From Bacillota bacterium (lineage in GTDB: Bacteria > Bacillota > Bacilli > Alicyclobacillales > SLC66), in contig JAJZEE010000017.1 of assembly GCA_021805735.1 (NCBI GenBank), positions 1 to 48,197 on the forward strand: DNA of 48,197 nt, given 5' to 3'. Positions within the stretch are counted from its first letter, which is position 1. The number at the start of each line of letters is the position of its first letter. Below are positions 41,364-48,197 of the stretch, in pieces. The translations under genes and the position numbers were made by a program. Under the pieces are notes generated by a model that worked only from the letters and a program-made list of their open reading frames with translations, ran no database searches and was not told where the DNA came from.

Positions 41364-42022
41364 GGATGCCGTTTCTCCTTTCCGGGCGATCCGTTTGCAT
41401 GCATTTTTAGATCGCTAATTATTGGCTAAAGATCCAATTGACAGCGCCGCTCACGGAACGGCACTCTTGGTCGACTTTTTGTGGGCGTTTAGTCTTCTTT
41501 AATGCGCATTCCCTTTAGTTCAAGAAGAAACTGGATCGACTCACTTGCCATTATAAATCCTTGCCCGAGAGCACGTCTATAGACATCAAAACACCCAGCC
41601 GCCGCAAGGCAAGCTGGGTTCCTTCCACGAGGGTGGTCGTGGGCTTGCATGGTGGGGGCGATTCGTGGCAGACACAACCATGGTTCACGACTCCGAATGA
41701 GCTGTCGCGATTCCCACGCTTTTTGGGCTGTGCAGGCCGACGCCGCGAATTTGGCCTGCCGCCGATCACGTCAAGTGGACGCCTCAATGCTTCTGTCGGT
41801 TCAATTCCTCTATCTGCTGACGAGTCAGTTTCGTGTACTTCATGACCTGGTCGTACCTTGGAGCGTGGACGAAAGAGCCAGACGGGAAATTCAAACCGAT
41901 CCACCATTTCGTATACGAAACCCCGTCGGGAACCTGGCGCAACGTGTAGTGGCCTTATCCCATTTGACCTAACGCCGCCGTTATTTGAAGAACAAACTGC
42001 AGGGGCGACTGAGTAAGCTAAA
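41364..42022. other. gap with gene debris
   Basis: The minus strand at about 41965-41800 encodes TLRQVPDGVSYTKWWIGLNF and then YDQVMKYTKLTRQQIEELNR before a stop, which is protein-like but has no start or known family. The segment 41567-41506 reads MASESIQFLLELKGMRIKED, also without kin. A small palindrome TAACG-CCGC-CGTTA lies at 41970-41984. Confidence 0.35.
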
Positions 42023-42799
42023 TCACCAGAAACCACCATCGGAATGAATAATCTGCCCGGTAATCCATTCCGACTCATCACTCGCCAGAAAAACGATTAA
42101 CTTTGCCGCATCACGAGGTTCGCCAATTCGACCCATCGCGAATTTTGGCAACAAGACCTCTTTTAATTCGCCACTCATCCACCCGGAGTCCGTCGGTCCG
42201 GGATCTACGGCATTAACCGTGATTTTAAGTGGCGCCAATGCAAGAGCGACTGATTTGGTGAACGTGGAAATCGCACCTTTTGTTGCAACATATGCTAAAT
42301 TTCCGGGCTCAGGCGACTTGTCTTGCCCTGACACCATGTTAATGATTCGCCCACCATGTTTGCCCTCAATTTGACGAGCAAACTCTACAGTCAAAAGACA
42401 TGTGCCTCTTACATTCACACTGTAATGAGCATCGAGAATTTCCGCGCTAATCGAACGAAAGTCCACGTCAACGGAATGCGTCGCATTATTCACAAGAATT
42501 GATGGGGAACCTAATTTCTCCTGGACTTCATCGAGCAGTTTCCTTGGTGCATCTGGTTGCGATAAATCCAATTCCATGGATTCGCATCGTACTCCAAGAC
42601 TGCGGATCTCTTTCATCAAATGCTGTGGCCAATCGGAATCATCCTCAATGAAATACTCCATCAGGCGGTCATACTTTGACCAATGAGTGAAAAAAATATC
42701 TGCTCCTTCTCGGGCTAATTCTCTACATATTGCAGTACCAATACCGTTTACTCGGCTAGTACCAGTAACAATCGTAATCCTATTTGTTAATCGTTTCAC
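42023..42799 (-). CDS. short-chain dehydrogenase/reductase
   Basis: 258 residues. The NAD(P) loop is IVTGTSRVNGIGTAICREL (TGxxxxxGIG), followed by SILVNNATHSV and the catalytic SGQ ... YVATKGA (Ser-Tyr-Lys), then VDPGPTDSGWM. The ending ASDESEWITGQIIHSDGGFW is typical of 3-oxoacyl-ACP reductase-like SDRs. Start GTG 42799 has GGGG seven bases upstream; the frame continues to 42865 without a better site. The substrate is unknown. Confidence 0.88.
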   Translation of the reverse strand: MKRLTNRITIVTGTSRVNGIGTAICRELAREGADIFFTHWSKYDRLMEYFIEDDSDWPQHLMKEIRSLGVRCESMELDLSQPDAPRKLLDEVQEKLGSPSILVNNATHSVDVDFRSISAEILDAHYSVNVRGTCLLTVEFARQIEGKHGGRIINMVSGQDKSPEPGNLAYVATKGAISTFTKSVALALAPLKITVNAVDPGPTDSGWMSGELKEVLLPKFAMGRIGEPRDAAKLIVFLASDESEWITGQIIHSDGGFW

Positions 42800-42975
42800 A
42801 AAATCATCCCCTTCGTCGAAACGCTGAACAAGCACTATTGGAGATGTAGTATCTTCACCAAACAAAACTGTCCGATAGTCCAGTAACGACAGTATCGACG
42901 TTACTCATAATTATACGCCGCTCTGGCTCACGGGTGTTGTGGCACTCTCGCCGCCGTTAGTTCAAGGAGAATATA

Positions 42976-43569
42976 CTAGTCATTTAATCCCTTTCCATCG
43001 AGAATTGCCGGCAGCCATTTTTCAACCCTTGACTCTCGAGTTTTGGATTGTTTGGGTTCAGAAAAATGAAGAATGTATGCTCTTTGCCGTCCCGGCGTCA
43101 ATGCTTCAAAAGCAGTTTTCAAGGCCGGGATTTCATCGAGTTTATTTTGGAATTCTTCAGGAATGATGAATTCTGTCGTCTTCTTGAAATTCACTTCCAA
43201 TTCGGATTTTTCGACTTCAATGGCTTCATAAATATAGGCTTTCAAGATGGTTTCCATTTCAACGACTTCCTGAATATTGGTGAACCGAATCTGGCGCGCC
43301 GCCTGTACATTCTCCGTTTGTTGGATCAGAATCCCATGGGCATCCTGTAACAAGGCACCTTTGTGAAACAGAAGCGCGCAATATTCTTTAAACCCATGTA
43401 TTAAAACTATGTTTCTTTTCTCAAACGTGTAACAAGGATGCATCCACTTAAATTCTTCGGTCAGCTCACAGTCAAGAACGATATTTCTCAACTTCTCATA
43501 TTCTTGCTTCCATGTTTTAGCTTTACTTAAAAATTCATCGACCTTAGGATTCGTTCTACTATTTGTCAT
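42976..43569 (-). CDS. YdeI-family protein (DUF1801 plus OmdA-like end)
   Basis: 197 residues. TWKQEYEKLRNIVLDCELTEEFKWMHPCYTF is the DUF1801 core; the C-terminus (ALTPGRQRAYILHFSEPKQSKTRESRVEKWLPAIL) is the OmdA-like bacteriocin-resistance segment. B. subtilis YdeI has this architecture and has been linked to resistance against a lantibiotic-like stress. AT-rich. Start ATG 43569, with GAGGGG upstream; TTG 43572 is adjacent. Confidence 0.85.
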   Translation of the reverse strand: MTNSRTNPKVDEFLSKAKTWKQEYEKLRNIVLDCELTEEFKWMHPCYTFEKRNIVLIHGFKEYCALLFHKGALLQDAHGILIQQTENVQAARQIRFTNIQEVVEMETILKAYIYEAIEVEKSELEVNFKKTTEFIIPEEFQNKLDEIPALKTAFEALTPGRQRAYILHFSEPKQSKTRESRVEKWLPAILDGKGLND

Positions 43570-43572
43570 CAA

Positions 43573-43856
43573 GAAACACCCCTCTTCAATTTTTCGATCA
43601 GCTGACTGTCAAACAGATCTGGTTTGGAATATTACAGGAAGCTTATGTCTCTACCCACCCCTTATCCGCAGGAACATTCTCCAACATCATACTGCTCTAT
43701 TCCCGGTGAGTGTTAGAGTGGACAGGCGAACCCGCGGACCTCATTCAGATGGCTTCATTCGAAGCAGTCTGTGCACACAGAGCCATGGGTATCACTCGGA
43801 AACCCCCTGCATCTCTCCCACGAATTAGACCTTCTTCACGTTACTGCCCCACTGCT
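43573..43856. other. gap with repeat R1
   Basis: No gene. It holds a small hairpin (GCTTC ATTC GAAGC, 43752-43765) and most of repeat R1 copy 2. Confidence 0.5.
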
Positions 43857-43870
43857 TTACGTGACATCAA
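43819..43870. repeat. 52-bp dispersed repeat R1, copy 2
   Basis: Matches 31863-31914 with two differences. It starts inside the last codons (DVT, stop) of the tandem GNAT gene and runs into its 3' flank. Confidence 0.85.
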
Positions 43871-44924
43871 ACGATCCGGGCCAAATAACCAGACCGGGAT
43901 TCCGCGTCCCCTGCGACACACCATCACAATAGGCAGCCACCGCCGCATGATCCGGATTCAGTGGACAGATCATGCCGGCCGCCCAACTTTGCATGACGGG
44001 TCTACAGGGTTGTCGCGACCGCCTTACCATTTGCGAATCAGGATGGAGCGGAAGAGTCAATTCCTGCACATGTCCGTCGCACCGACCAAACAGCCAACTG
44101 AGCATACGCTCCAGTGCATCAGCGCCGCTTGGCAGAATACATCGGATGTGCTCTGGGTTCGTACTGTCTACCCGCACGTAGCCAATCGGCTCATCACGCT
44201 CGCACAAAATCCCTGCCATGGTGCGCTTGTCGGAACTCAGCCAATCAAGGGACGATGAGCCTGGGCGAATCGAGAGGTCAACATCGCCAAGCCACTGCTC
44301 CCACCAGGAGAAAAGGAGGGGTATGTCCTCTGACCGAATCCTTCGAATCTGATAGAGTTTGTTCTGATAGCAGTCAGCGGAAGCGGCGATCTTGACGTTC
44401 CGACGGTCGCTCACGACTCCGCACGTTCCGTACATGTGTGTGCGGTAACCAAATCGCGGATAATACTCCGAATGCCCAAGCACTACCACCATATCTACAT
44501 GTAACTCACGCAATCGGCGATGGCCTTCGCGGATGAGCCGACTGCCAATTCCTCGTCTCTGCCACATGGGGAGAACACCCACGGGAGACAAAATGGCTGC
44601 TTCGACCTGTTGTCCGCCAAGCAGGATAGACACAGGCGTAAACATAAGATGGCCGATGATTTGTCCGCCGGAATCGGGCATTGTGCCATCTTTGCCTTCC
44701 ACCTCTGCAACCAGGGAAAGTACAGGATTGTACGTCGAACTTAGGCGAAGAGCGGAAACCAATGACACGACTCCCATGTCCAGCCCTTCATCAAATGCAT
44801 GGACGTGCACATCTGCAATGGCTCGCGCATCGGATGCACGCTCCCCCCGAATGCAGATCGACAGCGGCGGCTCTCCAGACAGATGTTCCGTTCGGATATT
44901 CCCGTTTGCTTCATCAATGCTCAT
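43857..44924 (-). CDS. GNAT acetyltransferase with a second GNAT-like half
   Basis: 355 residues. The first half (about 22-170) is a YhbS-like GNAT: LSPVGVLPMWQRRGIGSRLIREGHRRL is the acetyl-CoA loop, and GHSEYYPRFGYRTH the family block. The second half (about 180-350, IRRIRSEDIPLLFSWWEQW ... PIGYVRVDST) has the same fold layout but a weak loop and may be a degenerate acetyltransferase or a binding domain, as in Eis-like proteins. No ribosome site is present; the ATG at 44924 lies in the tandem repeat after the mutS2-like gene, so coupling is likely. Confidence 0.8.
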   Translation of the reverse strand: MSIDEANGNIRTEHLSGEPPLSICIRGERASDARAIADVHVHAFDEGLDMGVVSLVSALRLSSTYNPVLSLVAEVEGKDGTMPDSGGQIIGHLMFTPVSILLGGQQVEAAILSPVGVLPMWQRRGIGSRLIREGHRRLRELHVDMVVVLGHSEYYPRFGYRTHMYGTCGVVSDRRNVKIAASADCYQNKLYQIRRIRSEDIPLLFSWWEQWLGDVDLSIRPGSSSLDWLSSDKRTMAGILCERDEPIGYVRVDSTNPEHIRCILPSGADALERMLSWLFGRCDGHVQELTLPLHPDSQMVRRSRQPCRPVMQSWAAGMICPLNPDHAAVAAYCDGVSQGTRNPGLVIWPGSFDVT

Positions 44925-44970
44925 CAATGCTCATCAATGCTCATCAATGCTCATCAATGCTCATCAATGC
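44911..44970. repeat. six tandem copies of a 10-bp unit
   Basis: TCATCAATGC repeated six times without error (GCATTGATGA on the coding strand). The array holds the last codons and stop of the MutS2-like gene and the start of the GNAT gene. A 10-bp unit shifts the frame with each copy gained or lost. Confidence 0.97.
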
Positions 44971-46876
44971 TCAACCCCTCCACGTGACGTTTTGACATGC
45001 TTTTATGCGCACGACGAACCTCCTTCGATTCCAGTACAATGTCCAAGTCATAGTCTGGCGGGTACAATGTCTCTCGGGACAGATACGGCGCCAGGCGCTT
45101 ACGGTGAATGATCCGTTTTTGCTTCTTGACCACGACGATGACTTTGCCCCGATCATCCGCAGGGCCTGCATAAATGCCACTGCACTTCCAGGACCGAATC
45201 CATACACGGTCGCCCGACTGGTATGATGGTTGATCCGCAGCTTTCCCTCCACGTTCCGCCAAAGCCGCTGATTCAGTTGGTCCTGCCGTCGACGCGCCTC
45301 TCTTCACCTCAGCGGAGGATCGAGAAGAGTCCGGTCGACCTCTCACAATCGTTTGCTGTGATTCGGCCAAGGAACGGGCACGCTGCACGATTCGCTCGGA
45401 AACTCCCAGTTTTTCTGCAATGATGAGCGCATAGCTCTGTCCTGCCACGCCAATCTGGAGTCGATATAGTGGCTGTAATGTCTGCGCGTCAAACTCCATC
45501 CTTGCATTTTCAAATCCAGGCGCGCCTTCAGCAAATTGTTTAATTTCATTGAAATGGGTCGTGGCTACAATCGTTGCCTTCAGGCCGTAAAGCGCCTCAA
45601 GAACCGCAATAGACAATCCGATTCCTTCGCCCGGATCAGTTCCAGCCGCCAATTCGTCAAGCAGCACCAAAGAGCGAGGGCCTGCATACTTCAGAATTTC
45701 AATCAGACGGGTCACATGTGCAGAAAACGTGCTCAGAGAGTGATCCATGCTTTGCCCGTCCCCGATATCAACCAAAATGTGTTCAAAAACCGTCAACTCA
45801 GTTCCCGGTCCAACAGGAACCAGCAAGCCAGACTGGGCCATCAGCGTGAGCAGACCGATGGTTTTGAGGGCAACGGTTTTGCCGCCAGTGTTCGGACCGG
45901 TGATGATGAGCGCCTGATAGCTTTCGCCGATCGTAAAATCGAGCGGCTCTGCCTCTCGTTCGAGCATCGGGTGGCGTCCACGGCAGATCTTGATATGTCC
46001 CTCAACATTCAGTTCCACCGATCGCGCGTCCATCGTTTTGGCCAACTTCGCCTTGGCAAACAAGAAGTCGTAATGTCCTACAATTTCGAGATTGCGCACC
46101 GTGGTACGCTGACTCTGCTCAATACTTTCTGTCAAGACACTGAGTATTCTCGACACTTCCTGCTCCTCTTCATGATGCAGCGCGGACAACTGATCGTGCT
46201 GAACCATGACCTCCTCCGGTTCCACGAACAGCGTTTGCCCGCTTGCTGATTCATCCAGGACTGATCCCTTAACCATTCGCTTATGCTCACGCTTCACCGC
46301 CAGCACGAAGCGCCCGCCTCGAGTGACATCAAATGCTTCTTGCAAGTACGCCCTGTATTTCTGCCGGACGACCTCTATTTTCCGACGCACCCGTTCCTCT
46401 ACAATGCGTATTTGCTTGCGAATACGGGCCAACTCGTGACTGGCGCCATCCAGAACTTCCTCGTGTTCCACGCAGCGTGCGATTTCGGCGCGCAAGTCGG
46501 GCAACGATACCAGCGATAACGCGTACGAGCTCACGACAGGAGCGACGTCGCTCTTTCTGGCCATGTACAATCGCAACTGTTCCATCCCATCAAGGAAGCG
46601 GGCGAATTGGGTAATTTGAACGGTTCCCAAAACCATCCCCTTGTTGATTGACTGCATGATGGCATGAATCCCGTCCAAGGAAGGGATGGGCACGCTCGAA
46701 GAGGCAATGACACGCATCGCCTCCTCCGTCTCCGTCAACCAGCGCTTGATTTGTCGTACATCGGCAGACGGCGTCAACGCTTCAACCTGCTGTCGTCCCA
46801 GATGGGAAACGGTGTGCGACAGCAACCGAGTCTTAATCTTGTCATAATCCAGCAGGCTAAATGCACTCGACAACAT
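44954..46876 (-). CDS. MutS2-like ATPase without Smr domain
   Basis: 640 residues. The core and lever helices (residues 1-290) precede the ATPase: Walker A is LIITGPNTGGKTVALKT, Walker B is SLVLLDELAAGTDPGEG, with ATTHFNEIKQFAE between. A disordered, Ser-rich linker follows, then a small beta segment (GDRVWIRSWKCSGIYAG). It ends HKSMSKRHVEGLSIDEH without the Smr nuclease domain of B. subtilis MutS2 (about 785 residues). It matches my recollection of a short MutS2 paralogue in Bacilli. Start ATG 46876 has GGGGAG seven bases before; the frame runs on to 47035 through a terminator. Confidence 0.88.
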   Translation of the reverse strand: MLSSAFSLLDYDKIKTRLLSHTVSHLGRQQVEALTPSADVRQIKRWLTETEEAMRVIASSSVPIPSLDGIHAIMQSINKGMVLGTVQITQFARFLDGMEQLRLYMARKSDVAPVVSSYALSLVSLPDLRAEIARCVEHEEVLDGASHELARIRKQIRIVEERVRRKIEVVRQKYRAYLQEAFDVTRGGRFVLAVKREHKRMVKGSVLDESASGQTLFVEPEEVMVQHDQLSALHHEEEQEVSRILSVLTESIEQSQRTTVRNLEIVGHYDFLFAKAKLAKTMDARSVELNVEGHIKICRGRHPMLEREAEPLDFTIGESYQALIITGPNTGGKTVALKTIGLLTLMAQSGLLVPVGPGTELTVFEHILVDIGDGQSMDHSLSTFSAHVTRLIEILKYAGPRSLVLLDELAAGTDPGEGIGLSIAVLEALYGLKATIVATTHFNEIKQFAEGAPGFENARMEFDAQTLQPLYRLQIGVAGQSYALIIAEKLGVSERIVQRARSLAESQQTIVRGRPDSSRSSAEVKRGASTAGPTESAALAERGGKAADQPSYQSGDRVWIRSWKCSGIYAGPADDRGKVIVVVKKQKRIIHRKRLAPYLSRETLYPPDYDLDIVLESKEVRRAHKSMSKRHVEGLSIDEH

Positions 46877-46908
46877 TCGGAACTCCCCTTTTCTCTCCTT
46901 GCATAAAC

Positions 46909-46954
46909 AAAAAAACAGGCGAACGAGAACCAACGCGTGGTTATCGTTCGCCTG
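46909..46954 (-). terminator. strong terminator just before the MutS2-like gene
   Basis: Stem CAGGCGAACGA / TCGTTCGCCTG (11 bp) continued by AACCA / TGGTT, followed by seven T on the minus strand. It ends 33 bases before the start codon, an attenuator position. Confidence 0.9.
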
Positions 46955-46989
46955 TTTGACGATGCCTGTACCGTCTGTCCTCATCCAAC

Positions 46990-47076
46990 CAAGTTGGCGC
47001 CGCAGACGATCCAGAGCCTGCCGATCTGAAGACATAAAAAACCCGTGCGCAACGCACGGGCCCGTAGACGATATCA
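46990..47076. repeat. dispersed repeat R2, copy 2
   Basis: About 85 bases shared with 31912-31998. It includes the first terminator of the MutS2 leader and the following transcript segment. Confidence 0.8.
47035..47060 (-). terminator. first terminator in the MutS2 leader
   Basis: CCCGTGCG / CGCACGGG stem with a 3-base loop, followed by six T on the minus strand, 160 bases before the start codon. Confidence 0.85.
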
Positions 47077-47571
47077 GTCAAACATCGTGTTTACGCAGCG
47101 CGATTTTACCGTTGTTCTTCTCTGCAATGCACACCGAAACAATCCTATTGGTCAGCCGATGAGAGTCATCCGCTCACGCAGGGCTAGTTGGTCATGTGTG
47201 CACAGATATGCAGTTGGCTAACGAAGAACAACGCTTCCCGACATAGAAACATCCCCTATAATACGATCTTTACTTAAGTTACTACGCGCAACATGGTCAA
47301 GTCAATCGGTATCTTGACAGAGCTTTTTGCGATGTCCCTTTTTCAAAGTCCAACGGGCGCGCGCAATCCCTCGCGTTAGCGTCTAAGTGTCGCCTCTGCC
47401 AGCATCACACACACAGCGCCAGTCCACAACGCACCTTCATCTTTGCGAGCCTACGGATCGTATAAGCGGGAATGGATTGCGTTCGCCATGTGCCTGAGAA
47501 ATCCTAGCCTACCCGCCTGCCTGTTCCTGTACTGCGCATTCGCGCCCATAAGTCCAATAAGTTCACTAACA
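47061..47571. other. leader and gap upstream of the MutS2-like gene
   Basis: Apart from the leader frame at 47218-47244 no gene is seen. Nothing of note was found in 47310-47571. Confidence 0.4.
47218..47244 (-). CDS. possible 8-codon leader peptide (MSGSVVLR)
   Basis: ATG 47244 with AGGGGAT six bases upstream, stop TAG at 47218. It lies upstream of both terminators on the MutS2 transcript. Short frames in this position are used by antibiotic-induced attenuators of Bacilli. The promoter is unclear: TTGACT/TTGACC boxes lie at 47295-47305 but with a poor -10. Confidence 0.35.
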   Translation of the reverse strand: MSGSVVLR

Positions 47572-48066
47572 TTATTCTCGGTAATCGAAGAATCCATCGT
47601 TCACGGGAAATATGCGTGAAATGAACCATTTTACTGCATTCATAACAAGCGGGGATGAATTCGATGATGTTAGGTCAGTTACCGGAACCCATTTGGCGGC
47701 TTTAGAATCCTGTCCAACAAATGTCTTGATAGAACGAGGGTCTTGTTCAGTGTCAACTTCTACTTCGTACATTATCGCAATGTGGTGTAATTGCTCGGCA
47801 GTGTTATCCTTAAGGGTCCAAAGTACGTTAAAATCACAAACGCCTAATTGTTTTGTATTACTTACTACGAACCCAGTTTCTTCATAAAACTCCCGTACGA
47901 TGGTCTGTGTCAGCGATTCGTAATTCTCTGGTCTTCCTCCAGGCAAATCGTATTGTCCAGTGTATGGACCTAGGGTCTTCTCAATAACGAGTAATTGATT
48001 CTTTCTAACGCAAATCCCATACACACCCATGTGGCGGTGGAAATCATCACTGCGAATACTGGTCAC
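47572..48066 (-). CDS. Nudix hydrolase
   Basis: 164 residues. GGRPENYESLTQTIVREFYEETGF (near 43-66) is a Nudix box with Arg-Pro in the loop after GG, and Ile-Val before the REFYEETG helix; the catalytic Glu residues are present. QYDLPGG in front is typical. The C-terminus (AAKWVPVTDLTSSNSSPLVMNAVKWF) is complete. It starts at GTG 48066 with AAGGAAGG upstream. The substrate is unknown. It may be preceded by group II intron debris. Confidence 0.85.
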   Translation of the reverse strand: MTSIRSDDFHRHMGVYGICVRKNQLLVIEKTLGPYTGQYDLPGGRPENYESLTQTIVREFYEETGFVVSNTKQLGVCDFNVLWTLKDNTAEQLHHIAIMYEVEVDTEQDPRSIKTFVGQDSKAAKWVPVTDLTSSNSSPLVMNAVKWFISRIFPVNDGFFDYRE

Positions 48067-48104
48067 TGAATACGCCTTCCTTCATTCCGTAGAATAGGCC
48101 CGAG

Positions 48105-48197
48105 CCGACCCACCCCTGTGAGGGGGCAGTTTGGCGCCCGAGCCCTTCCCCGAACCGGACTTGCGACTTTCACCGCATCCGGCTCTCCATTTGAAGT
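48105..48197 (-). mobile_element. group II intron fragment
   Basis: The minus strand reads GAGAGCCGGATGCGGTGAAA followed by GTCGCAAGTCCGGTTCGGG. The GAGCCGnATGnGGTGAAAGTC...CGGTTC stem-loop is a hallmark of bacterial group II introns near their reverse-transcriptase gene. No reverse transcriptase lies on the inner side, where the Nudix gene begins, so the element is truncated or continues beyond the window. Confidence 0.5.

Noticed and set aside
41551-42081. A 176-codon minus frame overlapping the SDR gene's 3' end
   Set aside because: Composition is shadow-like, and the protein-like pieces of this stretch lie in another frame.
44911-44970. CRISPR-like array
   Set aside because: The 10-bp units are head-to-tail without spacers, so it is a simple tandem repeat.
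46877-47035. N-terminal extension of the MutS2-like protein by 53 residues
   Set aside because: The extension is read through a terminator hairpin and repeat R2; the internal ATG with GGGGAG matches the family start.

Overview
The window looks like an accessory stretch of a spore-forming, low-to-mid GC Gram-positive bacterium of the Bacilli (Alicyclobacillaceae- or Paenibacillaceae-like; this is inference). Support: strong AGGAGG-type ribosome sites with ATG/GTG/TTG starts, a CIRCE operator, HxlR and Sfp-type proteins, a MutS2-like ATPase, YdeI and GrpB family proteins, and a His-rich protein resembling spore-surface proteins. Base composition is mosaic: AT-rich genes (htpG, the Nudix/GNAT pair near 18.4-19.4 kb, the YdeI gene) sit beside GC-rich ones (most phosphotransferases), as expected from repeated acquisition. 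No rRNA, tRNA or CRISPR array is visible.

Layout. 0.1-7.1 kb: a GNAT, two methyltransferase genes (one cut short), a Nudix-GNAT fusion, a chloramphenicol-phosphotransferase-like kinase, a HEPN/MNT toxin-antitoxin pair, an APH-fold kinase and a short zinc-ribbon gene. 7.1-13.8 kb: a GNAT-DinB fusion, then what looks like the debris of a trans-AT polyketide locus: an Sfp-type phosphopantetheinyl transferase overlapping a chimeric SDR/PfaD gene, an alpha/beta hydrolase and a large LuxR-type (LAL) regulator. A decayed second copy of the zinc-ribbon/APH module follows at 13.8-14.0 kb, so the module brackets the polyketide debris as a direct repeat. 14.0-20.7 kb: ANT(6)-like nucleotidyltransferase; an overlapping trio of an 83-aa protein, a retropepsin-like protease and FolD; a broken GNAT; a methyltransferase with an apparent CTG start; Nudix; GNAT; a TnpB remnant; a nucleoside phosphorylase. 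20.8-30.2 kb: MFS exporter, APH kinases, cupin, tandem-GNAT and GNAT proteins, membrane-protein and HAD fragments, a divergent HxlR/metallo-beta-lactamase pair. 30.3-36.3 kb: zinc-ribbon/S4 protein, His-rich protein, two more APH kinases, a methyltransferase and a GrpB protein. 36.6-41.4 kb: htpG under a CIRCE element, an XRE/Fic pair, and a second HEPN/MNT pair whose HEPN carries an N-terminal zinc finger. 42-48 kb: SDR, YdeI, tandem GNAT, MutS2-like ATPase with a leader holding two terminators, Nudix, and a group II intron fragment at the right edge.

How it fits together. Most units are one-gene modules of families that modify or export small molecules, or repair and detoxify nucleotides: at least five APH-fold kinases, CPT, ANT(6), about ten GNAT domains, four Nudix/DinB domains, five methyltransferase genes and an MFS pump. 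Toxin-antitoxin-like pairs are interspersed. Many genes are cut off or fused to an unrelated partner, and short dispersed repeats recur in the gaps. This suggests a gene-capture and deletion hotspot rather than one dedicated pathway. The most testable novelties are the zinc-finger HEPN/MNT system, the retropepsin/83-aa/FolD operon, and a possible attenuator controlling the MutS2-like protein.
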